A DNA stretch of 64,000 bases from Symbiodinium natans (GCA_905221605.1 CAJNDS010002105.1:124001-188000); one strand, 5' to 3'. Positions 35,736-47,799 are shown, counted from the stretch's first letter. Notes: a model not told the origin generated them from the sequence alone. Translations and numbers: made by a program.

Positions 35736-36999
35736 TAGGGTTCTGAGCCCCGTCTCACGTGAAATAGAGTCTTGAAGGCTCCGCGTGTGCCGTGAGCATC
35801 TGTGAGCTGCGCACCCCTAAGTTGGGACATCATGGGACATCCAAAGTCTCACCTGGCCTCGTACAATGTCATGGCGGCCTTCCTGACATGTGGAGAGCAC
35901 TGAAGCTATTCAACAGTGACTTTGTGTCTGATCTGTTGTGCCAATCGTCACAACATGCAAGCTGGAGCGCCAGTTTGTCACAATGAGACAGATGGAGCAT
36001 CGTTAGCATCGTTGTATTGAGTCCGCCTACGCCCATAGGTCCGGCAGGTACTGTAAGGAAGCCCTTCGCGGCATTCCCAGCTCGGAAGTTCGCCGGTCTG
36101 GGTACTAGGTTACTAGGTGAAGACATCTTAGTGGACACTGTGCCGAGGTTCTGAAAGTAAGGTTGAGAGAAGGTCCTGTGAGGTGAGAATGACCAGAAAA
36201 AGCAAACGAGGCACAAAAAAGGGAACTCCATGCTATGCGTCTGCAAGCAGAGGAGCTCTGAAGTGTAAGAAACCGGGAACTGCCACCTGTAGCAGTCCAG
36301 CTCATTCAAAGGCTCCGCCAGGCCACTCCGGAAGGTGTGCACCACCTTTTGCCGAGAGCCGTGGGGTGCGCTGACTGGGATGCGCTTTGGGATGCTGTAA
36401 GGGCACACAGCTCTGGGAGCCCTTGAACTGAGCGCCACTCCCTCCATTTCCTGAGAGTAGACAGCAGAGAGAGCGTGGCATAATACATCATGATACAACT
36501 CCCGCCTCTACAGACTCTACAGGTTTTGCGTTGGGTCTTCGAGAGCGACTCGAGTCTAGCATTCTTCCTTTCGGAAAACTTTTCAAACACACACACACAG
36601 TGACAGAGCATTTTCGCAAACAGCCGAAATTGGTGTCGTGTTGCAAAACTTGTCCTGGGCAAATTAAACTGCCCAAGCTCCAAAATCACGAAACGCAAAC
36701 CTCGCCGGAGCTTCTCCAAGAAAACTTTGTTCAGGAGTTTTGGATTTTGGGGTTTGAGAAGGGAAGTGGCCTTGCCCTCTAAGCCGAACTATTGTTCCCC
36801 CCACCCCCGGTGTTAGATTTCAAACTCAACTCTTCTCCTCGCCCGGTCTACTCCTCGCTCATCCCTGGAGTGCCAACCCCAGGGTGTCCTTGGAGTGCCC
36901 AACCCCAGTGTGTCCCTGGAATATCTCCCAACTTATCCGCCGAAGCCTCGGGCCGTAGGCGCCAGGGACCGCAGTGTTTTTTTGCGTAGCTAGGCAGCT

Positions 37000-37760
37000 A
37001 GATGTTCATGAGATTGCAGGAATATCTACTCTGACCTCCAAACTGGGCAACACAACCTTACTTTTTTTGAACGATCAGAAGAGCTGAAACTTGTCTTTCT
37101 GACACATTCTAGAAGGGATCTTCTTGATGGAATGCTTGTTCAGGCCTGTCTAGATTACAAATCCCGATTTGCTAGTTGAAACTAACAAAGGCCTGCGCGT
37201 AGCAGGGTTTTCATATGCAGAGGACTTGCATGCTAAATCTGATTGAATTCGTCATTAGGAAGCTCATATGTACAGTCTTCTTCGAATAATTCGAACACCA
37301 ATGCAGTTACCTGCAGTTTTCAACAGGTTCTACAAACTTTAATGGCTGCTTCGCAGAATGTTAGCGTGATTTTAAGTATCAGGTTAATGGAATGATGCTG
37401 AATAACTTGCCATGGAATGCGAAACAATCATTCACATGAGATGCCCCATGCACAGATAACTCTCATTACATATCTTGTAGAGGATATATACTAGAGTTAC
37501 TAGAGTTGTCATAGAGGGTCCACATCCAAGACCCAGAAGAACCCGTTCTTGGCAAACAAACACAGCACCGAGGTAACCATCTGGGAATACTGTGAGCAGA
37601 TAACATTCATGGAACTACCATTCATTTATTCGTGGGTTTCCACTACGGTACTTCTGCACGGATGCAAAACACAAATAGAAATAAATACCTAAAACAATTA
37701 ATATGTATTTATATATATATATAGACAAATATTCCCATACAGTTATATTTGCATTCTATC
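37000..37760. other. AT-rich stretch without gene
   Basis: Only short frames with frequent stops. Base composition is clearly more AT-rich than the surroundings, and a short (TA)n run lies at 37710-37725. No repeat unit or coding signal seen. Confidence 0.6.
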
Positions 37761-38214
37761 TGAGACGCGGGCTTCTTGGCGCGGATCAAGGAATCCGTCT
37801 GGGATCCAGTCTGAGCGGGGAACGTTTCGGGCGTCAGAGGTACGAAAGCAAGAGCTGTCACCATGTGCTGCTGTAAGCTTTGATACTTGTGACTGTGAGC
37901 TCAAGGAATCTGAGGCGCCAAAACCATCACCTACCGAGGCCAGAAGCCGAGAGGCGCTGAGGAAATAGATGGTGCAGTGATGGTGATAGCATGTGATTGC
38001 ATCATGTCGGACCGTAGGAGTAGACCCTTCGAAGAAGGCGGTCTCCTTGTCGCCTTGCCCACGTCGCTCCTCCCATGGGGCCCAGCCTGGTGGTCAACCT
38101 TTTCCGCCTTGTCACCTTCGTGCCTTCGTGATAAGAGTCTGTTGTGCTCTGGAAAGGCAGAAAAAGAAACTTTGATTTTTTGTAATTAACTGCTACTGTA
38201 GCCGCTGAAAGGCG

Positions 38215-39480
38215 TCGTGTAGGCCTTGGGGAGGCCTTGTTGACAGGGTGCCTGCATCGCCTTACGCTCGCAAGGCGCGCTCCGCATCTCCGAGGTTCGC
38301 TGGCCGAGGCGGGCAGCACAAATGCAGATGCGGTTGCAGCCTGGATCAACCTGGCATCGTGGCTACCCTGCAAGCAAGAAATCTCAGACTGCTGCTCCGT
38401 CAAGCATGCGCGAGGGGGATGCTCCATCAGTCCCACGCGAGGCGGTTGCGGCATCAGTCCCGCGCGAGGCTGTTGCGACGTCAGTCCCGCGCGAGGCGGT
38501 TGCTCCGTCAGCAACGCGTGACATCAAGTCGCGAACCTCCTGTTTGAAAGAATCGCGACACCTGACAGGCAGGCCGCATCTTCACTAAGTACACTCCAAT
38601 CGTTCTTGCTGGTTGTACAGACACCAACTGCCACACAGGGGGCCTGTTTGTTTTCTGCTTCCAGGATGATGAAGGGCTGTCCGGCTCCATGTGAAGCTCG
38701 CGAGTCCATTCGTGCATGACAACACGGTCGTTGGAGGTGCTTGTAAGATCTTGTGAGAATGGGGGATGAAGACTGGGATCTGAAGCAGCGAAATGTCACG
38801 TCCTTGCCACCTTGATTGTAGTTGCAGACTTCGGCTAAAAAATGGGCCAAATGGCTGCATCATAAAGGTCGATAGAGACTTCCACTGGCGTGACTGGAAG
38901 CTCTTGGCCTGATAGACAAACAACAATAATGCAACAAAGGGAAGGTGATAAGTGTGGAGCTCTGGTTTGGGTTCAGTATTTGGAACCAGCGTTGCGGCTC
39001 CATCACTTCACAGTTGCCTTTATAAGTTGATATTGATATAAGTTGTATTCGTGTCTCACCTATGGCCCGTCTCTTCCTAGCTTGCCCAGTGCTTATCACT
39101 TCCCTCATCTACCCGTCCTTTCTCTGCCACTTGCGCTTCCCCCTCTCTCTGCCTCCCTTCACCCCCTCCCTCCATGCCTTCCGCCACTTTCCCCATTCTT
39201 TCCCCCGCCTTCCCTCTCCCGATTTAAGGTTTGGGGTTTCCAGACGTGATGCCTGTCGTGCCTGCCTGGCCTGGCCGCTGCCGTGGCGACTGGCCCCGCA
39301 CGAGGCAGGTCGCGTCGCGTCAACTAACATTCTGGCCCTGTTGTAGATTCAGGAGGGCAAGATTGCGAGCGACTTGATGTCACGTGTTGCTGATGGACCC
39401 TCCTGAGGCCGCCTTGCCAACGTAAGGCGACACAGGATATGCAGGCACCCTGTCAACAGGGCGCCTCCCAAGCCTCCCCG
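38215..39480. repeat. Related segments in inverted orientation
   Basis: Plus-strand 38222-38275 (CTTGGGGAGGC, TTGACAGGGTGCCTGCAT, CGCCTTACGCTCGCAAGGCG) matches the complement of 39405-39480 (GCTTGGGAGGC, TTGACAGGGTGCCTGCAT, CGCCTTACGTTGGCAAGGCG). The next stretch AGCAACGCGTGACATCAAGT at 38510 also matches the complement near 39375. The left copy carries the extra 27-bp repeat block. Confidence 0.85.
38428..38517. repeat. 27-bp tandem repeat
   Basis: Three and a half copies of a unit containing TCAGTCCCGCGCGAGGC and GTTGC. In one plus frame it would encode nine-residue repeats (SVPREAVAA / SVPREAVAT). Confidence 0.9.
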
Positions 39481-39902
39481 GCAGACAATCCAAGAGGCCG
39501 TCTGTTTGCATTCAGGGTCTTCACGGCATGAAGTACCACTGGCACTGCCCCGATAGAACAAACAGCCTAATGCAGTAATTTCTGGCTAAGAACCGAAGGA
39601 GGGCGTTAAGTATGGGTTTAGCTGGCGTTGAGGGCTGGGCTGAGATCCAATGAGCAGAATCGTGGCACTCTCAACAGCATCTAGGCTTGTGTCATCCCCT
39701 ATTAATGCGCTGCAGGAGGAGTGTCAGCGGATCTGCACTGCACATTTTTCTGCACCTTGTTGGTACTTCGGCTCTTGTGGAGTCCTGCGCGATGCGAAGG
39801 TGCCGGGCATCTGTACAAGTTCGGCAAAGACTCTGCCATTCCGCAGAAGTCTGGAGCGTAAGGCCCGTAAGACCAGGCCTATACACTATAAACCTTCACC
39901 GC

Positions 39903-41385
39903 TCAGTACATAAAGCTCTCCGAGCGAATTGCTGAGGAAGACAATCCTGCTGCAGTCCACATGCCTCTGGCAGCGGACTCAAAGCCGGCTGGGCCGCAGA
40001 TGAAGCCTTCGACATGCTCACGTTCCATCTTGGCTGAGAGGTGATCTGACAATAACTTTGCCGACAATCTGCCAGTTTCAACCTGGACGGAGTTGATGGA
40101 ACTCAACATTCCTTTGAGCTCTCTCTTCTCATTGTCATCAGCTCCGGTCAAGAGGAGCACGACTTGGTAGGCGACGCCCAACTGTTTGAGCACCGCGCTA
40201 GCCGAGGCCAGCAGCTCCAAGAAGGCAGCCTGCGGCATGTCAGCGGCATGTCAGCGGCATGTCAGCGGTATGTCAGCAGCTATCCCCCCCACAGTGCCCG
40301 GCCCGCCTCTGAAACCTGGCGGACGGAATAAAAGATGGTAAGAGTCTCCGGCCGTGGGGCCGACTCCGCAATGGCGGCAATGGCTGCCACCGCGGGGGTG
40401 GAACCGATCCCGGCCTGCCAGCATTCAACGCATGCCTCTAAGATACCGGTGTTGCTGTATTCGTTACTAGTAGCACAGCCTGCTGAGGGAACAACTTGAA
40501 GTTTCCACCCTTACCCTTTCCGCAAGCCCGGCCGTCAAGAAGACGGCGTGACGTGGCATGGACGCCTGGCTGCGTAGCTCTCCACTGCCCGGCTCGAGTT
40601 GTGGCCCAAACTCCCCTGCAAAACCAAGAAAGTGCAGGTGGGCTTTCTCCATGTCCTGTCGGGTTTGGTTCCGGTTTTGACTACTTCTGTGTCCCGGAGT
40701 GTTGTTCGCCAAAAGAGTTTCGGACAAGAACTTAGGGGAGCGCCCACTCTGGCCTTTCGACTCAGGTTGTGCAACCATGTCGACGCCTTGCCGCCCGGCT
40801 TTAGCTTGACGGAAATCTGGAAACGCGCGTGGTCCATGAACCACTGTGGCGAGGAGGTCACTGTCCAGGTCCGTTCGGGGGGCGATGCCTCCCTTCCTTG
40901 CAGTGCCGGCAATGCCAACCTCACATGCTGCCCCGGCTTCAACACGATGGACCCTGGACGTGGCAGGGGCGCGAGTTGAAACTCGAAGGACAGCACATCC
41001 TCCCGTGGAGCTAAAAATCAAGCTGATTTGCAAGACTCAAGACGAGCAGCTGATGCCCGGATGTGAGCATGTGCACGCACCCACGCGCAAGCTCATGCAC
41101 CCGGGCACGCACACACAGCACACACACAGCACACACACGCACGCACGCACGCGCACACGCACGCACACGCACACGCACACGCACACACACTACATGGACA
41201 GACATGCTCATAATATAGAAAGGCTTCCACACCGACAGGCAGACCGACAGACCGATAGACAGATGCAGCTAGATACTGAAAGATACATTCAGACAGAATC
41301 CGACGACAGATACAAACAGATACACACCTACACATACATACACTCATACACGTATGTACACGTACGTACACCTACAGACACATAC

Positions 41386-41416
<31 letters not shown>

Positions 41417-44091
41417 TACACGCACGCACGTGCGAAAGCGCACGGGGTCGGAGCAGCTGGACAAATTCGGAAAACATTCCCCGGGAGTCACCAACAGGAC
41501 GAGCACATTCAGGTTTTTCAGGAAACACGGTGCGCGAGTCGAAAACAAGAGCAGCGACATTCGACAAAACAACTTCGTAACAAACCGGTAAGGTAAAGCT
41601 ACTCAAAACATGCCCGACGCCCTCGTGCAAGCCAAAGACACTCGGGCAAGAAAGTGAAGGCGAATTGCATTCGGAGCGCGTGGGAGGTGCTCCGATGCAT
41701 TCCGGGCGCACGGGCTTCTAAGCATGAAGGTTTGTCCAAAATCCGGAATCACCAGCATGTCCTAGAAATGAAAAGCAGCTTTTGCAGCTCTTTATGGACG
41801 CCACCAAGAAGCATGAAATCATAAGAACAACATCTTGAGGGACCATCCTCTCTCCTCACCCAATCAAAACTAAAATTGAGAATTCACACTGATAGCTCAC
41901 AAGAAAGCAACACGGTATATAGAAGCAAGCCAATAAGTTGTACAAGTTCCAAAGCTTCTAACAGTTCCATGTGGAAGAAGCTTTAAGGGTTCTACAAGAA
42001 CGTTCTAAATTTTCTAAAGGTCGGCTTCTGAAGCTCTAAAAGTCCAAAAGCTCCAAAAGTTCTGAAAGTTCCAAACGTTCCAAAGTTCTACCAGTAAAAG
42101 TTCTAAAGTTATGCAATGTCTTAACGTTCTAAAGTTCCAAAGTTCGAACAACTCTGAAGGCTCGCTCGAAAATTGAAAAACATTTTATCGTTCTGCATGT
42201 TCACACAGCTCATGGTGTTCTTAAAGTTCTCAAAGCTCCAAATTTCGAACAGCTCCAAACTTTCTAAAGGCTCTACTACAACTTCTATAAGGTAATACAG
42301 TTCTAAACCGTTGAACAGATACAATTACAAACATTCTAAAGGTTCGACAAGCTCTGAATGTTCGTAGCTGTTGAGAACAACGCCAAGCATCGGCAATTAC
42401 AGCTGTGTAGACTATGCAGATGACACGTAAGGACATTATTAGAACTTTGAGGACTTTATCTTCCTGTAGTCCTCGAAAAGCCCTTCCAGCCATTCAGGAT
42501 CAAGCCGTGAGCATACAAAACTCATAGCCGGGTTCAGACTAAGCAAGCAGCCACTACTGAGATTTTCAAGTCTTGCACAGGTGCTAGCGTAAGAAGTTCA
42601 TAGGCAAGGCTGACGGTAACGATGCTTGTACCAAGGATTCCCAAAGACATACATAAATCCAATACAATGACACCATTAGCAGCAACGGCAGCCAACCAGT
42701 CTCACCAGCCAAAACATCCCACGCACCCCAGACGCAACGAAGACAACCACATGCACCCCAAATGCAACCAGCACGACGTTGAGCAGTGCAGCGTTTTCTG
42801 ATTGTAGCCTTCGTTTTTGCTGACTCTGCTGCATGCCAGGCATGGTTTCCTGACTGTGTTTTCGCGTTCACCCTGAAACACACCCACACAGCCACACAGC
42901 CACACGGCCACACCCCCACGCACACACGCACGCCCGTACAAGCTCATGTCGGGCGTGCCCGCTCCCCTTCTGTCCTTGGACTCTCGGCGCGCCCACTGCA
43001 ATACTGCCAGGAAGTCCGGTCCCAAAGCTGTTGGGCGTGGGTTGTATGGGCTCAGCTCCACCTTCTCATAGATGTGAGGACTGTATCGCGGAATGGAATG
43101 GAGCTTCTGGACTGACATCGTCACCAGTCTGAGGGCCTGCGGCTCTTCACTCAGGACCTTCAGCATCTCTGTATCCACAACCTCTGGCCGCTCAAGCGTG
43201 CGCACTGCCCCCGCAATTTGAACACCACGACCTGTGTCGTCCCAGTCTACGAACACGAGGCTGGCTGAGTTCTGCAACTGCACATTGCCAAGGCTCATGT
43301 AGAATCCATTCCCGGTGTAGTCTGGCCAACAGATGGTACTGCCATCGTGCAGGATGCGCACGAAGCCTGGCGAGCCGCCGCGGATGTTCATGTCAGCACC
43401 ATGCTCAGGGGTACCCGTCCCAAAGTACATGTTATCCGCGTTCGAGATAATGGAAGCCTCGAGTGCGCCGACCTTGGACGCCTCAGTCACAGGTTCGGCA
43501 GCCGCCGCAAACTCGAGGTTGCTACCCATTCGCTGCACCCTCCGCCGCGTGATGTATTTTGGACAGTTTCCAAATGCCTGAGTTATTTGGATCGAGAAGT
43601 GTCCATTCTTGTTGACATTGCTGATGACCTCGACAGAGCACTCGTGACACAGCTGCCCCACTTGGGTGCAAAGTGATGTCTTCGCCGAGCTAAACCTGCC
43701 AAGGGGCCCCATTGAAGCGATTCCGGCGTCGTGTCATGAAGTCGATGGCAACCGCACCAACCATCACGCCTGGCCTCATCAAGCCAGCAGCTACTGCAGC
43801 ATCCCTAGAGTCCAGGGCAGCCGCTACATCGATGTGAGTTCCGTCTGATGTTTCACAGTCAGCGAAACCTGGACGTGCGAATACGAGGGAAGACCAGCTC
43901 TCATGTGTCTTTACATCAAAGAAGCTGACCATGAAATGCGGCTGCGGGCCGACCATGTCTCTGTATGATGCGGGGATGACCTTGTGGTATATGTGTGGCC
44001 CCATCTCATCCGAAGTATGGACGGTGCCCTGCTTCTCCTGCAGAATACGCTCCCCAGCATGCCAGGGTTGTTTGAGCCGCAAGCCCATCAT
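39903..44091 (-). CDS. Fused flavoprotein: PNPOx-like FMN split barrel plus ferredoxin-reductase-type FAD/NAD module
   Basis: Predicted soluble redox enzyme passing electrons from NAD(P)H through FAD, probably to FMN; substrate unknown. Exon 1 (44091-43696) starts ATGATG directly after an in-frame TAG and carries WHAGERILQEK and FMTRRRNRFNGAP. Exon 2 (43652-about 42990) carries the family hallmark QAFGNCPKYITRR, then GGSPGFVRILHDG and SLVFVDWDDTGRG. After a long repeat-filled intron come the FAD domain (about 41018-40732: LKPGQHVRLALP, ERTWTVTSSP, ISVKLKPGGKASTWLH), 40615-about 40533 (GEFGPQLEPG, HAVFLT), 40414-40316 (AGIGSTPAVAAIAA, TIFYSVRQ) and 40229-about 39903 (VVLLLTGADDN, FICGPAGFESAARGMW). 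The same domain order is known in bacterial proteins; a C-terminal 2Fe-2S ferredoxin found in some of them was not seen here. Confidence 0.85.
40233..40279. repeat. 11-bp tandem repeat at an intron 3' end
   Basis: Four copies of CATGTCAGCGG (third to fourth slightly changed). On the coding strand it reads CCGCTGACATG repeated and finishes immediately before the cag acceptor of the 40229 exon of the flavoprotein gene. Confidence 0.93.
41100..41425. repeat. CA-rich microsatellites
   Basis: (CACACG)n at 41100-41195 and (CATACA)n at 41325-41425, flanking an ACAGACAGACCGAT-type block. All lie in the long intron of the flavoprotein gene. Confidence 0.93.
41945..42370. repeat. Degenerate short repeat (GTTCTAAAG / GTTCCAAAG)
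   Basis: Dozens of variants of a 9-11 bp unit (AGTTCTAAAG, AGCTCCAAA, GTTCGAACA, CTCTGAAGG) over about 420 bp, in the same flavoprotein intron. AT-rich relative to the flanks. Confidence 0.8.
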
Positions 44092-45120
44092 CTATCAGAA
44101 GGCAAGGCGATAGCTCTGGACTCTTGAACAGCTGCGGGCAAACAACTTCGAACATCTCTTGCCATGAGGGATCCCTTGCTGATTGAGCCGCAGGGCAACT
44201 CTGCTACCTTCATGCCTTGGCTGCAGTCTCGGACACTGGTTTTTCATGAGAGGCAACGCAGAGTTCCACAAATGGCTCGATTCGGCTCGATGGTGCGGAG
44301 ACGGCTTCGTCGAGGACATGACAGAGGAGCTGAAGTGGACACCTCAAAGTTCGAGCCCATTGTTGAGACTGTCCAGCTGGATACTGATTCAGAGTTACTG
44401 GCAAGGGGCAGAAGCAGCGCCCTAACTCGCAGAATGCCAACCCTCAAAGTTGCGCAAAATGGAACGAGGATGCGAGTGACGGGTTCTGTTCTGGGTACCT
44501 TGATTCTGCCGGATTTCTGGTAGAATCGCAGGAATTCATCCCGTCAGGCGCTGCAGCTGCGATGCTGCTCTGAAGTTTTGGCGTACGAGGAAAAACTCTT
44601 TGGTGAACGATTTATAAGCGCTTCGTGAAGCTTCGGTGAGAGAAATGCTCAACCTCTACCGCACCCTTCACCCGCCTCATGGACGCAGCTGCTGCCGGAA
44701 AGATGGTCTCGCCTGCTCCTTTGCGTTTGAGGCTTCAGCACGTTTGGATGCGTCTACGCCGTTTTGTGTTAGGGTTTTCATGCTACGGTGGAATTTCTGT
44801 GGAAGCCCGTATGTTATTCGATTCTCAATGCAACAGCTGTCTGTTTGAATAATCCTCAAAGGAGGAATCAGGCTTTCGGAGGTCCAGCGGAAACCATCAA
44901 ACCCCACAAGCTGAACCACACCCTGGCATTGAAAATGGCCAAGCCACCGAGGCAGAGCAGGAACGCATTGGTGCAGCAGAGGTTCTGATTCTGCTCCATG
45001 CAGGGGGAGGAGTCTTCAAGCGCCGGGTAGGCCCTGTAGGCCCGGCAGGCCTCTCTTGCACAGTTGTTGATTCAGGACCGCGAGCCAGTCTTAAATGAGG
45101 AAAGTCATTATTGAATCATA

Positions 45121-45435
45121 TTATTGAGTTCTTTTTCCTGCTGACTTAACTGCTCCAGGGGTCAACTTGAGCCACATCTTGATAGCAGGCCCTTTCAGCT
45201 CATACAAGGGTATGTATCCCGACATGAAACAAGCAACTGCTGATGCCTCATGGTGTTTCTGCCGACCCTGGCTGTCATGACCTGCACACGCATCGAAGCG
45301 CTGCTTGCCCAACTCGAATCTGAGAGCGGCCCCCGTCCAGATGCATTCTGAAAGATATCGGAAAAGCAAGAACGCACTGGCAACCCCCAGTCCCTCCCAT
45401 TGCAAGCTTCTGTCGCTGTTAAATTCCCTGCCCAT
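45121..45435 (-). CDS. Hypothetical C-terminal exon
   Basis: Frame with FRYLSECIWTGAALRFELGK and ACFMSGYIPLYELKGPAIKM ending WLKLTPGAVKSAGK before a stop at 45121. Protein-like composition on the same strand as its neighbours; family not recognised. A gtcatgac donor inside the frame may split it into two exons. Confidence 0.33.
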   Translation of the reverse strand: MGREFNSDRSLQWEGLGVASAFLLFRYLSECIWTGAALRFELGKQRFDACAGHDSQGRQKHHEASAVACFMSGYIPLYELKGPAIKMWLKLTPGAVKSAGKRTQ

Positions 45436-45914
45436 ACCTTAAGCATTGTAAACCGCTTAGGGGAAGACCGCCACAAGTGCAAGAAACCGACGCTTGGCAA
45501 GTCGGACTTGCATCGGGCTTCGGTTTCCTCTCTCAACTCAAGGCCTGTCTCTGAACCCTAAGAGCCCAGACTCAGACGCCCCAACCACCTAAGCACCTCA
45601 GGTGCGGCGCCGCTGAACAAACTGGCAGTCTGCGGCAATGGCGTAAGCCTAGAGCACCGAAGGAATCTCCAGGCTTTCGGGTTTTTTCTGAAACTTTTGG
45701 GGAGTCCTTTCGGCACCCGCAGCCTCTATGACGGTGCTGGTGCTGGGCATGGCGTTCGTCCTTCTGCCAGAGCCGTCATCGGAGATGGGCAGCGAGCAGC
45801 GGCCATTCGTGTAAAAAGTCCGAAGTTAGCCTGCGCAGATCTGTCCCGCCCGGTATCCCAGGCATCTAGGACCGCTCATGACCGCTCATCCAAAAACAGT
45901 ATGCCTCAGTATGC

Positions 45915-46820
45915 GTCAATCATAGTAGATCCTCGCAACGCGTTTCACATGGACCTTCAGGGCCTCAGAGGCCTCATCGTGCAGATGAAATCGCAGATGC
46001 AGCATGCCCTCGTCATTTCAAGGAGTCCTACCAGCGGCCCGTAGATAGTAAATGACTTGGATCCTTACGATGCACTCGCAGCAGTCGACGGTTCCCCCCT
46101 TAAAGGCCTCGTTGTGGTAGACGGGATCCCAGATGCTGTGGCCTGCAGCTGGAGCGGTAACCCTCCAAGCCTCCAAGCAACGAACAAGAAGTATCAGAAC
46201 TGAATCAGAACCACTTCAATAAAACCAAAGCTGCTGGTCCGTGTACCGCGAAGGAGGGCCAGCTGAAGATCCGGGGCCCAATCATGCAGAGTCGCTCCAA
46301 CTCCTGTCATACAGCACGGCATGCGCCCAAGTCCACGACACAACGGCGACAACACTACGAATTACAGGTGCCACGCCTTGCCCCTCCACTTGGATCTCCT
46401 GAGTTGGGGCCTTCCTTAGCGTTCACATATTGCACGACATGCATAGTGGAGTCCGGCTAAAGGGATGAGCGCAGAAGAGTCATTCCAACATGTTCCAACT
46501 GTTCAAGCAGACCCTGGAAATGCTTGTATTGCTTGTGAAGCATGACTCGGCTTCACAGAATAACTGCTGGCAGGAATGCTGCCGTGGCTCGTAGGGTATC
46601 CGCGCTTGTCAGCCAACCACCAGAAGTCTCGCCAAGATACGGTCCGAACATCCTCCTCGATGCCGGCTCGCAACATCGTGGCATCGTAGATTGCAACTTG
46701 GCCCCTCATGTGGCAGAGCAAGATCAAATCCCGGCCTCACCAGCGAAGAACCAGAGCGGCAGCCTCCAGCAAACAAATCCCGAGGCTCCGAGAAGTTGGG
46801 GAACGCGGATGTATCTGCCA
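45915..46820 (-). CDS. Hypothetical gene fragment, weak resemblance to PFK-2
   Basis: Three exon-like pieces: LLEAAALVLRW plus GQVAIYDAT, joinable in frame by a 36-nt GT-AG intron (46740-46705); HSIWDPVYHNEAFKGGTVDC between an agctgcag acceptor and a GTAAGG donor (about 46152-46056); and LHLRFHLHDEASEALKVHVK ending at a stop near 45918. GQVAIYDAT recalls the GxVAxxDATN stretch of 6-phosphofructo-2-kinase, but the P-loop motif was not found and the other pieces do not match. Treat as unknown. Confidence 0.35.
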
Positions 46821-47189
46821 AGGGATGCCAAGGGGCTTCCCCAGCTCTTGCAGGATGGCGGCCTCGCGAGAAGCACTTTGTACCAACTGGCTTCTTGTGC
46901 TGCATTATGCTGTCTTTCAACTAGCTTCTATTCCTCTCCAGGTCTTCTTCTGCACACCTCATGGATCTTGAGAACATCCCGAGGGACCCCCTCGTTTAGC
47001 CGCCAGTACTGTTCCGTTGCGTCTGCATAGCTGTATCCTGTAGCAGAAAACACCGAAAAGTAGTGCGGAATGCGGATACCCTCTTCGCTTAGCGTAGAAA
47101 GTCCAGGTTAGGCTGTCACCGGATGACGCGCGGTGGTGGACGAAAGACTAGTTGGAGGCGTTAGGGAGGTTTGGTTTGTTTCTCGCTCA

Positions 47190-47354
47190 CTTCCTTCCTT
47201 CCCTCCTTCCTTCCCTCCTTCCTTCCCTCCTTCCTTCCCTCCTTCCTTCCCTCCTTCCTTCCCTCCTTCCTTCCCTCCTTCCTTCCCTCCTTCCTTCCCT
47301 CCTTCCTTCCCTCCTTCCTTCCCTCCTTCCTTCCCTCCTTCCTTCCTTCCAGTG
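47190..47354. repeat. 12-bp tandem repeat (CTTCCTTCCCTC)n
   Basis: About 13 near-perfect copies. The long KEGR-type and PSFL-type frames in all reading frames are artefacts of the repeat. Confidence 0.97.
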
Positions 47355-47799
47355 CACATAACCCCCAGAGGGGGTTACCCCGAAGGCCGCGCTCCACTTG
47401 GTTAGTCTGTGCGACACTGGTGCTTTGTGGTGGGCTCCCCAACCAGTCAAAATCAGAATGCTTTACTCCCCAAATCTCCCACCCTGTCCACACGAGGACA
47501 TTGCCTCAGCACTTTGAAGTGCTCTTTCTACCTTGCAAGTGAATCACGCGGCAGCATTTTCGAAAGTGAAATTTGCAGTGCGAGTGAGTCAGTATCATGT
47601 CGTGATTCAAGACCTATACCATAAGTTAACCTTCAACAGGACTTATTGCCGCTCTTTTCGGACATTGCCCTGGCACTTGTGAGTTCTTTCTCCAAGGCAA
47701 CGACCTTTTAAAGGGGCGTGACTGTTAACAACACCGAAGGGGAAGTCTTGACAACAGACACCATCACACAAGCCCTGAAAGACGAACACTCCCTTTAAC

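Noticed and set aside
46680-46830. Confident 6-phosphofructo-2-kinase call
   Set aside because: Only GQVAIYDAT supports it; no P-loop, no DATNTT continuation and no phosphatase domain seen.
47108-47542. Several long frames rich in KEGR or PSFL repeats
   Set aside because: Every frame of a 12-bp repeat stays open; no start, splice or motif context.
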